64,000 bases of DNA. It comes from Lytechinus variegatus. Its lineage: Eukaryota; Echinodermata; Echinoidea; Temnopleuroida; Toxopneustidae. The notes beneath the pieces were generated by a model. That model had not been told where the DNA came from and did not search any database. It worked only from the letters and a program-made list of their open reading frames with translations. This document shows, piece after piece, positions 49,261 to 63,700 of this stretch (within the stretch, counting starts at the first letter, position 1; the number at the start of each line of letters is the position of its first letter). The stretch is from positions 32,750,347-32,814,346 of the forward strand of contig NC_054751.1 in NCBI RefSeq assembly GCF_018143015.1. Reading direction: 5' to 3'. The position numbers and the translations under genes were made by a program.

Positions 49261-50254
49261 ACCAGATAATTGCCTTTTTATTATTCAAACGATTATTGCC
49301 CATTGATCATTTTTTAATGGTCACTTCTAAAGAACGGATGCAAATACTGTATTAGCTAATACAATACAATATGAATGAAATGTTAATGAAAATTATTTCT
49401 GGGAAATTCATGGAAATAATATAGAGTGTAATTTGGACAAGAATTTCAGCAACTTGCTCCATCACGATAAAGTCACGTGATGGTGCTGATGATAGTGCAA
49501 TATGAGATGTAATCTCCATTGGCAAAATTCTATGATCGGTTAATCATCTCATTTTTATTATGTAAATCAGTATTTTAATGATTACATTACTAATTTATTC
49601 AATATGCGAACACTACAGAGGTTTGTGTGATTATATACTAGTGAGTGTTGATCGTATGAAAATGATTTGTCTAAAATTGTGTTCAATTTGTGTCCTTTTT
49701 CAATTACTCTTCCTTCCTTTTCACCCTTTATTTAAATCTTCATCTACTATTCCCTTAACTTCTCCTCATTCTCCTCTTTTTCTACTTCTCTCCTCCTCCC
49801 CATTCAAAAATCCTTTCTAACCATCCTTCTTCTTTTACTCCTCCTCTTAACTATTCAAATACTTCTGCTTCTCCCCTTCTTTTTATTCATCTAATAACCA
49901 TGCACCCCCCCCCCTCCTTTCCTTCTTCTTCTACTCGGTTGACAGTTAATTGTCCTTTGAATTTTCGATAGTGCAACCATATCGTGTTCAGGCCTATGAC
50001 TTTGTATAAATAATGATGTATATAACTGATACTTGTACAGAATTATGATCCTGTGTATTTATATATATATTGATCAGATCACCAAAGAAAATAAATATAG
50101 ATTACACGAAAAGTTAAGGTGCTTGAAAATTTGTTTCGTAAGAAGATTGGATTGAAGAAGGGTTGGAATGAACGAGAGTGTATGGGTCAACACGTCAATT
50201 GATAATAACGATACTATGATTGAAGTGATTGTAATGATCATGCCAATACTGCTG

Positions 50255-50544
50255 CTAGTGATGATGATGGTGGTGGTGGTGATGATGATGGTGATGATGA
50301 TGAAGAAGATGATGGTGTTGATGAAGATGGTGGTGGTGGAAGTGGTGTTGATGATGGTGATGAAAGAGATGATGTTGATGATGGTGATGATGATGATAGT
50401 GATGATGATGATGATGATAGTCATGATGTGGTTGATGATGATGAAAGAGATGTTGATGTTGATGATTGATGGTGATGATGATGATGATGAAAGAGATGAT
50501 GATGTTGATGATGGTGGTGATAATGATGATAGCGATGATGAGGT

Positions 50545-50575
<31 letters not shown>

Positions 50576-50643
50576 GATAGTGATGAGGTTGATGATGATA
50601 ATGATGTTGATGATGATGGTGGAGGTGGTGGTAGTGGTGTTGA
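50255..50643. repeat. GAT/GGT-rich minisatellite
   Basis: About 390 bp of GATGAT, GGTGGT, GTTGAT and AGAGAT triplet units. One frame reads Met/Val-rich, another Asp-rich, and the minus strand His-rich. All are triplet-repeat artefacts. Confidence 0.95.
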
Positions 50644-51593
50644 TTTTTGATGAAATATTTTTTTACATATAAGTGAATTTCATGCCTGAAAAGATGCCTT
50701 AAACGGAATTTCCTTCCTCTATTTTTTCTTGCATATTGTGCAAAACTTAATGTTTTCGGCACAAATACTAATTATGTCAAGGAGCTACAGCTCAAACTTT
50801 CTTAAAATGTCACCCTTGATACATGGCCTCTTTTAGATGGCTCACTATTTTTCCATCACGATACAAGACGAGATTTCTGAAATTTCTAAGTAGCATAAAA
50901 TCAAGAGTTCTGATTGGCCGCGCTGTTTTCAAAACAACAGGCGCGGGTAATTTGAAGAGATAACCACATGGTGTGAGTGACCTTGTATATATAGTGACCT
51001 AGTGTGGAAACTGTTGGAATTTGGGTGGGTGTGTGGTCTCTATGACCAATCAGAGCGCAGTATTCTTGTTTTTAAGCTGCTTAATGTACTTGGCCTATGA
51101 AAAGCTGGATGCTGACCCATCTAAAATACATCTTCTTATAAAAAATTATATCCTATTAAAGCTTAGTTCTTTTTTGAGCCCAACCAAAAATTAAGTGTAA
51201 AAAAAAAACTTATGTCGCATGAAAATAATCATTTTGTATCATGATTTAGATCAAAAGTTTCACCGATAATACAAAATCTTTTTAAAAATCCAGACATATG
51301 ATCTGAAAGAATGATTTTTCTTCTTTATAACAATACCAAGAACATGAAATTTGGTAAATATTCAGAGCAGCAATGGCCAAATAAAGAGGCGTTTTCGTCC
51401 GTACCAAGCTCATTACATATACATAAGCCTTCTTGTCATGCATATCACTTGGATCATGGACCTATTAGGTCCATGCTTGGATACAAGAAGCTACTTTACC
51501 TGTCAACTGACTGTAACCCCTGTTGATTACAAAACCTACTTACTATTCCATTTATTATTTTAAAGCAGGTCAATGCACACTATGGCCTGTATT

Positions 51594-51893
51594 CTGAACT
51601 TGGGTTTAAGTTAAACTCAAGTTTGAAGTTGTGGTTTAAGTATGGGAAGCCAAAAGTATTAATTTGTTATTAAGTTGTATGTTTCTTATGTTTATTGTGC
51701 TCTTTCCTGATTCATCGATGGTGAAGCCAATAATCTTTTTATACTTCCTAGACAATTATGAATGATTTGAGAGCCAAATGAGCTGAAGCATGATATCTCT
51801 ACTGTGAGTGCTTTATGCAACAATTGGCTCGCCATACTTGAACCACAACTTTAAACCTGAGTTTAAGTTAAACCGGACTTCAGAATACGGGCC
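51594..51893. mobile_element. 300-bp MITE with ~60-bp inverted ends
   Basis: The left end GGCCTGTATTCTGAACTTGG mirrors the right end CTTCAGAATACGGGCC. GTTTAAGTTAAACTCAAG mirrors CTGAGTTTAAGTTAAAC, and GTTGTGGTTTAAGTATGG mirrors CCATACTTGAACCACAAC. It has no coding content. A diverged relative is at 22960-23190. Confidence 0.75.
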
Positions 51894-52451
51894 TGTATCT
51901 CTAAACTACAAGGAATCACATCTCAGACAGAATTGCTAGAGATTCAACTCAAGAGGGCCAGGTGGCATTTCATGAACTGTTGTAAGTGATGCATAGCTGG
52001 AACCTACTACTTACGGGTATAATTGCACAAGAACATATAACCAATAGTGCGTAAAATTAACTTACAAACATATTTTTTTAAACGACCACTGGGACAGATG
52101 GTATTGGTTACACTATAAAGTGGTTATAAGATGGCCCCTTTTCTTACAAACAAATTCTGCATGACTACAATGTTCATAACACAATGGAGAAGATTCAAAA
52201 CAAATTTACATATTAATTGAAATTTTATTTCATCCTTGTATCCAATATGTACATAAACATTCATTATATGATGAGTGCTACATTATCACAATCTTATTCA
52301 GAATACAAAATAAACCATAAAAATCAATTTGAGCCTGAAATGGCAATTGCTTATCCACATTGTACAGAATCAAACTTCATATGTATGTCTTTACAAACCA
52401 CTGGGTTCAAAAGTGTACCAAAATTTTATATACAAAATATACAAATGGGAC

Positions 52452-53371
52452 TTGAAGGGGAAGTTCACCCAAGTCAAGTTGATTTTGATAAGAGATGAAA
52501 AAGAGAGAGAAAAGTTCTAAGACAAAGAATTTACAAAATCCATTAAATAACAGAGCCTTTGTAATTTTTCATTTCATGATGTCACGTACAAGCAGCTGCC
52601 ACAATGACATGTTATATCAATTCAGAGTCCGAGTCATTCGTGATGACTGAAAATATATTTCTTGCAGAATCATCCCTGAAATAATGTGTGTAATGACACT
52701 GAATGTACATGTAAGATCAATGAATATAGAGGGCAGCAACACCAGCAATGTTCCTGAAAAGTGTTGAAGCCCTCTACGTTCGTTGTGTAAAGTGGTAAAC
52801 TTTTTTCTGAAGCTGGAATATTATAGTGTCAAATAACATATTGGGGAACTGGTTGAATGTGACCTTACATAACAATGAGCATATAGGCCCGAATTAAAAA
52901 AGGTGGTTTTGAAAATCCACGGTTGAATCCATGGTATATGCAGATTTCCTGTATAAATTACGCTTAATTTAGCGCGTGTATAAAAAATGTCCAATGCTGA
53001 TGCATGCTTGATGCCTGTTACCATGGTTAAGTACGCTATTTCATTCATGAGTCCACTGTTTGAAGAGTGGACTCATGAGTAAAATAGCATGGAAAACCAC
53101 GGCAACAGGCGTTAAATTTGCGCACTGTGACAAAAGCGCTCATCAGCATTGGACATTTTTTTAATATACGCGGTAAAATAAGCGTAATCCATAACGGAAA
53201 GCTGAATAAGCCATGGACTCAACCGTGGGTTTTCAAAACCACCTTTGTGAATTCGGGCCATAAAGATAAACTCATTATTCTTTGATGGATTCTTATCAAA
53301 CCTTCATTTTTCTCTTCTTTTTCAACTTTTAGAAAAACCAGCATTAATTTAGGGTGAAGTTCTCCTTCGAA
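52452..53371. mobile_element. diverged TTAA-type MITE split by a nested foldback element
   Basis: The left end GAAGGGGAAGTTCACCC and right end AGGGTGAAGTTCTCCTTC match the inverted ends of the element at 13343-13842, including an internal ATGATGTCACGTACAAGCAG segment like the TGACGTCA motif there. The TTAA borders have mutated to TTGA and TCGA. A foldback element (52886-53259) is inserted inside. Confidence 0.65.
52886..53259. mobile_element. 374-bp near-palindromic foldback element
   Basis: Its ends are GGCCCGAATTAAAAAAGGTG and CACCTTTGTGAATTCGGGCC. Inner arms such as GGTTTTGAAAATCCACGGTT / AACCGTGGGTTTTCAAAACC pair over more than 150 bases. The centre holds CATGAGTCCACTGTTTGAAG against AGAGTGGACTCATGAG, so it folds almost end to end. 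Confidence 0.8.
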
Positions 53372-53801
53372 CAAACATCTGGAAGAATTTCATTATCATT
53401 TACAAATTATCATAATGGTGTATTATACGTTTATAACACATATTGCTGTAATAACATTTTGTACTTGTCAATTGGCTGTTTTCATAACATCACCATATTC
53501 AATACTCATCTTTCTGCAATGTCTGGATATGTCTTTGTAATTCAAGAAAGAATTTCATCTTGATAAAAATTATTAAAAAGCAACAGTTTACAACTCAGTA
53601 GGAGCAACAACCTGGATTTTCTATCAAAACCATGAGAACATAGAATTCCTGTCCTTTCTGATGAACTACAATCAATCATGATGAAAGAAATATGATTACT
53701 TGCATCCACACACTTCACAAAGACTGAACACAACCATGACATTCGGAAACTACTACAATACATGTAAATGGCTTTTTTTCTTATTCTGGGATCAACATCA
53801 G

Positions 53802-53950
53802 GGGCCCATTTCATATAACTTATAATATGACAAATTTGAAATAACAGTTAAAAAGCTACTGAAATCCACCAATTTTAATTGGCTGATTGCAAATTTGTTG
53901 TAGAAATAATGCATTTGTTATTATAACAAGTCTTTAGGAAACAGAACCCA
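53802..53950. mobile_element. possible short MITE
   Basis: Weakly inverted ends: GGGCCCATTTCATATAACTT on the left and AGTCTTTAGGAAACAGAACCC on the right, with TTATAATATGACAAATTTG against AAATAATGCATTTGTTATTATAA. It is low-complexity and the call is tentative. Confidence 0.35.
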
Positions 53951-56900
53951 GTGCAATGGGTAGCTGTAGGCACAAGACAGAGTAATTGGTTTGCAAGTGA
54001 TGTTTCAATAACGATCCATAATAGAGCCTAGGTCAGAATCACACAAGTAATACCATTAGTTTGGTGCTATCTCAATAGATGATCCCAACAATGGACTCCC
54101 ACTGTGGAAATGCCCATACATATGACTACTTGTATGATAATAATAATAAAGTCTAGTTTTTGTGTGTTTGTTTTGGTGCACTTGCCATGGTTTGAAAATA
54201 TGAAGGAAGGGAATCAAGAGCTAGCTACCAGACTTCAAGAAAATAACTCACACACTTGGCAAGATAGTACTTGAAAAATAATTTCTAAAAGTTGTTCTCA
54301 ACAAAAACTTTGAAAGATGTCTTACAAACATCTACAGAAAAGCTCCATGCTCTCCCGTATTATGTTAATGATGTATGCAGTGCATGTTCTGATATGTAGC
54401 AGTCACAAGAAGTATTGGCATTGTGGAACATAACATAGTTTGCTATGCAATTTTTTTTTTAAATAAACCATCAAATACGTAAAGTAATCTCTCAATAGGA
54501 CAATTTTGAAAGCCTTTGGGCTACTTAAGTAATTTACAAAACTGGATTCAACATAAAGTCAGTAATGGTTTTCCCAATTTTCTGATGTTGTATAGAAGAA
54601 TAATGTCACCCATTCTACCTAGGCAAGTAATCTCAGAACATGAGGGATAGATCGATGAATAAAAAAAAAAAATTTTAGATTGATGAAAATCAAATGAAAT
54701 TGAGGAAAACTCAATGACCTTAAACCCTGTTAAACACTATTAAAATTAAAATGTGTCAATATATAAAACATAGTATACAAAACAACAACAAATATAGATA
54801 CATGAATGTATAAAATAAAACTAAGAGTTAAAACTCTGTATATGTACTGCTGAAACTCAAACATAAATTTAAATAATTTAGCGTATCATTCATATACATC
54901 ATAATGATGGTACATATCATTTAATGATTAATAAATATTTATGCTTTCATTATAAACATTTCTTGAAACTTCAGAGCTGAAAGAATATAAACATTCACCT
55001 AGATTCCCATCATAATGACAGATCACTAGAAAAATGAATATGCTTTGAAATATGGCATGCAGTGCATTGTTGTAGTAAAGTGTGCAAAACTAGGCCTTAG
55101 AAGGTAATAATTAGGTCCCTCAAAGAACATTCTAAAATGCATCAATATATTTGTGCAAATTTGAAAGAAGAAATCAAAATCATTTTGAATTATGACGATG
55201 AAACAAAAAAGCATTAACTATGCATAAAAATACTGTCATTGACACCTATATGGAGAATTCACTTAGAAATTTTGGATGTACCTTTTGCGAAAGGACTTAT
55301 AGAAATAAACAATGCATCTCCTCAAATGTTGAAGATCAGCTGTCAATAAGTAGCTGGGCTTAACTTCTATTAATATATTATATACTATATTTAGTTACTT
55401 TTATTTCCAAGAATACAATGACACTCATAGAACCATTCAACAGAATGAAAGGCTTATGTTTTTATACAATAATCGTTAATAAAGATTGTCACAAGACATG
55501 ACACCTAAAAGGAAGGGGGTGGGGATAACAAGGCAGTACAACGGACTTAGTCCAATATGTCATGAATCCACAATCGGTCCATTAGCTCAATCTTAAATAC
55601 AATCATAAATACATGTAATAGACAGGAAGTGATTGGAGTAGGGCCTGAACACCAGAAGTCTACATTACACAAACTGGCAGTTTTGTCATGATTTGAGCAA
55701 GTGACTACATTTATAGTCTATTTCAAATTCAGACTATTTCAAAGATTTCGGATGAAAGATACAATGTACACTCCAAAACACCATATGGACTCAATCATCA
55801 TGGACTCTGTTACTTTAGTCAGTAAGTACAACTTCAAAGCAAAATCTTAATTCTTAACATCACTGAATGGATGGTGATGTTCACATATAGCAGCATTTAG
55901 AGTAAGAAATAAAAAATGAGCATGCAAGCCAATCGCTGACAGTGTCAGTGTCTTTGTGTCTGATAATTCCTTCCATCATGAATGATGATTCAGTGGAAAT
56001 ATTGCTTCAAAAATATACTTACATGTTGGAATGTCCAGGTCATTCTTTATGAATAAGCTACAGGATACTATATTATATAGAGACTGAATGATTTCTGAGC
56101 AATGCACAAAGAATTAGTTTGCAAGATGAATTTAACCTACTTCCTACTTTCACCACAGAAAATAAATTAAATTGCAATTTGCACAAATATTTATGAATAG
56201 AATACTTGAAAAAAGGGTTTCTGTCATTACAACATTTAGTTTTATACTGTTGTACAAATGTAAGGAACAGAACATTGACTGCACAATGGATTACAACTAA
56301 ATTTTACAAAAAAGATCACAATTGTTTTTTTTTTTTTTTACTTTGGATGGAAGAGGAAGAATTTCTTCTGAAGCCCATAAATCTTTGGTCAAGATACAAT
56401 GTTATCATCACTCAAGTATCAACTTTCTGATCTTACAAAAGCAAAGTGGCTGTTAATTTTTTTTTTCATCCTGGTATCTAACATTAAGGCAATCTGTTGG
56501 TAAAAATTCTTCTTTTTCTTATTTTACATTTATATCCTCCACATCCTAACTGTTTTATTAAAGTAAAAAAATATTCAAAGAATCTGGTAATTAATTCTAT
56601 TTCTGTTTCTGGTAACTCCTGTAGGAACTCGGCAGGACAGCTTTTTGCTGGTAATTAAATGCCAAGCTGGTATATAACCAATTACATACATGTGGGAAAC
56701 ATTTTAGGTGTAAGTTAATCAGATATATTGGCTGACCTTATGGACGACAGATATTACTTTCGGGTCTTGTTATCAAAGTGGAGACAATGGCAGAGTGGGA
56801 ATTCGAACTCACAACCTTGCGATTATGCTCTAACCACTAGACCACACAACCTTGTCCACATGACAAGACAATAACTACAGCTCAAGGACAAGCTGATAAA

Positions 56901-57775
56901 ATCATTTTGATAATTCTTAAAATTGGGAATTTGTAAACCTAACACTCCACTCTGCTCTGAAGTACAATGATAATGGTTCATCAAATGACATTCAATGATA
57001 CCATCATCATTAAAGATGAAATACAAATAATTTTACTCACTAAAATTGAATTTACAATAACCACCTTACTGTGAGTTGATAATTATTTCAATATTAATCT
57101 TTAATTCATCTTATTTTTAAGTCATTGACTACATCTTTTTAAAAATTCATTTTTCGTTAAATAATATTATTTACAATTTAGCTTGGCTAATGATGCAGAA
57201 ACACAGAACTGTATTATTACAACATGCAATCATTGAATTCATATCAATTAAATAATGTGTGTGAAATTTGTTACATTTTCTTTTTTTATATTCATTTGCC
57301 CAAGATTGTTTGAAATTGACATGAAAATAATACTAACTTGCTATGAACGAGTTGCGACTGTGTTATATTGCTCTCATTAGATTCATGTCACCCTCGGCAG
57401 CATCTCAGTCAATATGATAAAATTTGGGCAATATTTTATATGCTGTACCTCTATTGAGGCCAGTACACAAACTATGAAATTTCCCTTTTGAATAATATCT
57501 TTCACATTCACTTGCCAACTATTCTCATATTTCCATCCTTCACATGACTATATCTCCACCCAATCTACCTGAAGTATCTCAAGACCAGTTACCATGGAAA
57601 CACCACACCCAAATCTTCCATTTATCCATCCTGAAATCAAATCATAAATCAGCTTCACTGAACACTACTGGCACCTTGCGAACATGGACAAAAACATCAG
57701 CTCAGGCGCTAAATATCCCTGATTTCATACTGGAATTACACGAAGGTCACTGATCTCAGGTCACAGGGTCAAAGG
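53951..57775. other. PANK 3' flank or long 3' untranslated region
   Basis: This AT-rich DNA follows the PANK stop codon on the minus strand. Apart from a worn SINE (56778-56862) I see no gene. A poly-adenylation site cannot be chosen, because several TTTATT hexamers are present. Confidence 0.4.
56778..56862 (-). mobile_element. degenerate tRNA-like SINE head
   Basis: On the minus strand an A-box-like TCTAGTGGTTAGAGC is followed, only about 17 bases later, by a B-box-like GAGTTCGAATTCC. That spacing is too short for an intact tRNA anticodon arm, so this is a derived SINE head rather than a tRNA gene. Confidence 0.5.
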
Positions 57776-60700
57776 TCAAAGAGAGACGTCCTCTGCTGTG
57801 CTTGCTTCTATATGGTTCTCTGCACTGCCATTGGCTAGCTGCTCCTTGCTGGTTGACTCTGAGATAACAGGGGTCTTGGTCTGTTTGCGTTCCATGTCAG
57901 GACTAGGACTCCTATCGTCCGTGTAGCCAACATTCTCTAAGAAAGCACCAACAGCACCAAAATAGCCCTGGAATATGGAAGGTAGACTAGAATTAAGACA
58001 TGAAACTATCCAGGAATCTCAATCACAAGTGTGATAAAGGTGATGTCTTAATTGAGTGCACACATCGTCCGAAGACGCTCGAGACACTAGCCCATCAACA
58101 GTTCCTTTGAATTTATATAGAAAAACTACATATATATGTTAACGAAGTCAACAAACAGATACTACAAATACAAGAGAACATAATTTACAAAAAAAGTAGT
58201 TAACCTTTATATCAAATTTTTCTGCTGGTGAATATTTGTTCTTTTTAAAAAGTGTATTAACAAGCATTATCCACACACAACATGCCTCCTCAGCAACTAC
58301 AAAAAATGAAAAAATTAAAACAGAAGCATTCAGAATCAATAAATTTCTGGTCTGCTGTTTTACCTCGTGTTGCAAGAAAAGAGCCTTCTTTGTTCCTTTG
58401 GTCCAATACTCCATAGCATAGGCTAACATTTTCTGTGCAATTGAGTTGGTCCGAAGGAAGTTTCCAGCAAACACTATTCGTTCTATACCCTATGTATAAT
58501 GAAAAGATATCAATCAATTACGATCCAGTACATTAATCCATTAATCACAAAGTGCAATGTACATTTGAATTATTTAACCAATTAAGTGTTTTGTTGGAAG
58601 CAACAAAATTAGTCTAACATTGAAACAAAGTGATATGCTTCTGCAGATCACCATTGTAGCAACTGAAAGAAAAAATGTGAACTTGATTCCAGAAAACTCA
58701 ATTCAATTCAAAGTGGTTTATTTATATTAAAAAACTTAAAGGTAAATGCTAGTTTTGGTAACGATATCAAAATGAGTTCGTACAGAATCCAATGAAATGA
58801 CCACTAAAGTGTCTGTTTGTATAAATAAAACGCATGTGCCGAAGGATTCTGGAAGAAATTGTGTAATTGCTGAGAAATCAGCAAATAAGCACGGGATTCG
58901 GGTAGGGCGTCGGGCCCGACGCCCTAAGCAATAATTATACATTGTCCCACGTGCGCTTATCTGTGTTGGGGATTTTCGGTGTGAACATTTTTCAGCGTAG
59001 ATTTCAAGATTTCACAAAGTCCAGTTAATGTAACTGTACCAGATCTAGATCCTCGATGATATACTGGCAATTAAGCTTTGTTTTACAGACTTTCTCATGA
59101 AATCAGTGTTAACTGCAACTACTGGAATTTCTCTTTAAATCACGAATACAAAAGTTTTGACAATACACTGATATTGATAGGACATATCATAGTGTACAAT
59201 ATAACACAGCTTTCATAATATGCCAAGCTATCTGAGTAATGAAATTGAAAAATTTATACACCAAAATATTTACTTACAAATACAGTATTTATCTTGTCCT
59301 TTTAGCTAATCATACTAACAATGATCACACCTGCAGTGTGTTGCATAAAACATTTTAACCAGAGAAAACTCTGGTAAAAACTGAAAACTAAGGTTAGTTT
59401 GATTTCTGCCATTGACTTTAACACAGGGCAAAAACTCATGTAAAAAATACCTGAATTTTCTCAGGTAAAAAGTTTTATGCAACACTCAACTGCTCTGAGT
59501 CTGTAATCACCCAAATCTAATGAAATGAATTATCAGCATATACAATGCGTTATCATGAGATATGTAATCTGCATTGTTGATTAAGTCTCTAGGCCCAAAT
59601 TCACAATGCAAAAATTTTGTGTGCAATTGCACTTAGCACCATTTGCAAAAAGTGCACATATATTATTGGACACTGCTGAGTGTACAAATTAACTCTTAAC
59701 ATGCCACGCACACTACTAAGCCAATGCCACAGTGCTAATCCGATGCTAATCCCCTGTGCCAGCCACAAAACCCCCCTGTGCCACATTGATTTTGGGATCG
59801 CGAGTCGTATTCACTCCTTCCATTAGTCATGATTACAATTGCTTCTAACTCTCTAACGATTAGTTTATCCACAAAATATTGTGTAGTAAAGTTGTAGGAA
59901 ATTTCATACCCCTTATAATGATGTCCTCAATATGTGGATTGGTTATTATCTTTACCGCTAAAATATGAGTTGTATCAAGTAGTTCCATTTTGTGGAGTGT
60001 TTTGTATGGATCAAAAACCTAGGTCTCTTCTCTCTCAGAGGCGGAGCCATATCTTGTAAAAAATGTAGAAATACTCGAAAAAGTCTAATGTAAACCGCAT
60101 GAGTAAGTTTATCTGTCAGAAAGCAGAGTTCACACTGCACACAATAGTGCTAATTACGGCGTGCATGCGATGCGCAATACAATGCAAAACGGCGTAACAA
60201 TGATTGTTATTCCGAATGTGCGCAGTCATGCACGAAGCAGGCGAGGGTAGGAAACAATGCAAGCACAAAGCAATCAATAGTAGGCGTGCGAGCACGAGTG
60301 TGGCATGTTATAGTAGGATGCGTAGCGTGCACGAAGCACTCAATGAGTTAAGTGCATTTACAGTAAGTACCAAAAACCTGCAGATATCGTAGATTTTAAC
60401 TTCAAATATTGTAATTATAAATTGGCTTATTGAGCTAGTGGGTGTTTCACCAAGCTATTTGTAAGTTACTAGTGAATCTACCACAGCTGGTGATCCCTTC
60501 TTAGGAGCTTGATCCAAACCTATAAAAATTTGGTGCGCATAATTTACTTACAAGAATGGATCACCTTTTGTTCCTAAAGTCTCTTGTAAATTACAAACAG
60601 CTTTTAAAAAAGACCTACCGGGGGGGGGGGGGGAGGGGGGGTGTTTCACAAATATTTTAACATGACTACGAGTCGCGCTTTATATGCCCCGGCACTGCTG

Positions 60701-63700
60701 CGTATTGATCAATAAGTACAGGTTGCATGTAATGTACGCGTCTGAATATAAGTGTGACTCTAAGTCATACTTAAATCTTTATGAAACAACCCCCAGGTGT
60801 GTTTTCCATTAAAAATCATACCAAAAAAAATGTTAAAGAGTCTTACCTCTCTCATAGCAGCCATCATTGCTATAGACCCAATATTATTAGTAATAGTTAC
60901 TAGAGTTGCTCTTGCTAAGTCACACTTGCATGCATCCTCCCTCTTCTCTTTGATATGCATATTACCAAAACTGAAATAAAAAGAAAGATAAATATGAGGA
61001 TTTACTCCCTTCCTTTATGTGTTTAAATTATCATATTCATTCAATCATCCATGATTCATTCGCTCATTTATTTATTCGGTTTTTTGTTTGTTTTTGTGTT
61101 TTAAAAATGTTTCCAAGATAGAACTTTGCCAATTTGCATAGAAATACAGAGATTTAGACACAAAAATCATGTTGCCAATTTAAGAACTTTAATGATAATA
61201 ATATTTTCAAAAACTTTTTTTTAATCAAACAAAAATGCAATACAAATGGGAACATTTTTCATCTCATGCCCTTTGTAGATTTTAAGTGCTCTTCATCAAA
61301 ATTTATTTGGCTTTGAATTTATCACTCAATCCGACTTGAACAGAGACAAGAAATATTTACCTGCTGGCGATTGTGGATCCAGGAAGACCAAATCTTTCAT
61401 AATCACCTCCATAGATGTCTCTAACTAGTTTGTCTGCTTTAGTGTTATCTCCTTTAGCAGCCATATCAAGAGCCTCTTCAAATGATTCACAACCAGTTAG
61501 TAAGCAACATAGACCTAGGAAAGTACCTCCACCAAGACTGATGGTGGTAGACAAAGACACAGATAATTAATTTTAAGTTCCAATGGGTATTTCAAAAATA
61601 TCTTTATAAAAGTCATGCTTAAGAACCTACCCACACATGAAATTTAATGTATAATCTCATTGACTTGATACCTTCACGTGCAGAGCCAACCACAAAGTAT
61701 TGAAATGGACCCATACATAGGCCTTATTAAGGTTGTTCAACTGGGGAATTATTATCATTATTGTTCTTGTTGTTATTGTTATCATTGTTATTATTAGTGT
61801 TTATTATCACTATTATTATTATCATCATCATCATCATCATTATTATTATTATCATTATTATACAGACTTAGATTCATTTGCAGATAGACTTTACTGTTCA
61901 AATACAGATTGCATGGTATCTAATTTTAAATCTGTTGTACTCTCAATTAGATCCAAGATTGAATGAATTTATAATTGTCTAGATATCTAATCTGGTAATT
62001 TTTTCTTGAGAAAACAAGTCCAGCTTTGATGATATTTCATTTAGACCCTAGTAATGAAAATCAGAAGAATCTTTTGTCCAATTGCAGATGAAATAAAGCT
62101 GGCAAAGTAAATTCCTCTTGGATGTTATTTTAATTAGACCCTAGGAACGGACTAATCAAACTATCATTTAAATGTGGGTCATGGTAGAACTCATAATCAC
62201 TAATACTGATGTATTAATCAACCTCGTCTCCTGAAGGACTATCTATTATTCAGCCTTCATAAAACCAAAATGACAGGATGTACCTTGGAAAACTGAAGGT
62301 TAATCTCCTACCACTTTTTCTACAGCCTAATATGTTGTCTCATTCTGAATGGTCTAATCCCAATGTCTATCAGGAGTCTCATGAGTAATGAGTCTATCTT
62401 TTAATCTTTATTTATACATTTATTTCATTAATTTATTTATTCATTTATTTCATTTCCAGGCAAGAAAGCATGACAGAAATAGAAACATTACAAAAGAAAT
62501 GTAAAATTTAGCACCAGCCGATGCATGGGGATCACCTAAAAGAATTGAAAATTCTGTCGAGAGGTTCTCCACAATGGCTAGTGCCTACATGGAATAACAC
62601 AAAATAGCAATAAATTCAAACATGTAATTACAATACTTCTGTATAAATTAACCTTCATTGTAATATGAAGAGAGAAACAAAAAACAAGGTTATCGAATTA
62701 ATACTTTAAGAAAAAATGTAGATTGGGTCAAATCAGGAATTAGTCATTTATCACACTAGAGACAGAGATGGTAGGTCAATTTTAATTGTCACTTCGTTTA
62801 TGCTGGGCAGTGTAGTGTAGAACACACTGATAGTAGACCAAGTGGATTGAGCCTATGAATTAGGGTGACAAGAAAATCACTCCGGGCTTTAGTTCGTCGA
62901 AGATATAGGGTTAGGGTCGCAATATGGTTTTGTTGTACATAAATTTAGGGTAAGGTTTAGGATAGGGTACAGTGTTACATCCAGGGTTGAAGTTGGTCAA
63001 TCCATTAGTGTGTGGAATTTACAGCGGAGCAATTGTCATGGAACCGGAAGTAGACTATCTGAGAAGCATCAAAACCAATTGAATGTAAACCCTACCTTGT
63101 TCCTGTGACTCTTTCAAAGTCATTATGCGAACGGACGGCCAGCATGCTGACCCCTGACCCAACATTGACCACCAGATATGGGTACGGGTTCTTAAAATCA
63201 TAAGGGACCTTCTCACTGGCCTCATTGTCTAAGGGATCGGGATGGTTCCAGTAGTAGCATTCATTGGGAAGTAATCGGTCAATGAAGTGGATCCCTCGTA
63301 TTAGGCAATTGAATTCATCAGCTTTCATTAGTTGCATATTGACAGTCTGGAGAAGAAAGTGAAAAAAAAGTCTCAGAGATTAGATCTTGAATATATTTAA
63401 ATAGAATTGAGTTTATATAAAATTCTGTTATTACTAAAATCTGGTTGTTATTACTAAAATCTGGCATTTATTCGCCAAACAAGCAATAAAGTTACATGTT
63501 TTAGTGAGTTTTTGACAAAGATAGAGGCTATCCTCCTATTTGTAAGACAGATACTGACAAAGGAAGTTATATACATGTAGCTTGGATGATTTTCTAAATT
63601 GTCATCACTTGAACTGTCATGAGCTTACTCACTCTTATTGAATAGTAAATCATGGTTTAAAGATGAAAATAAAAATAAATTCCACCCAATGTAAAAAAGT

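Larger units (their letters stand above)
48825..51593. other. 3' flank of the ankyrin gene, no further gene found
   Basis: It starts with the probable 3' untranslated region. It also holds a pyrimidine-rich TTCTCCTC patch (about 49720-49930) and the GAT minisatellite at 50255-50643. Nothing else is recognised. Confidence 0.4.

Noticed and set aside
50168..50762. Met/Val/Asp-rich and His-rich frames on both strands
   Set aside because: Artefact of a GAT/GGT triplet repeat.
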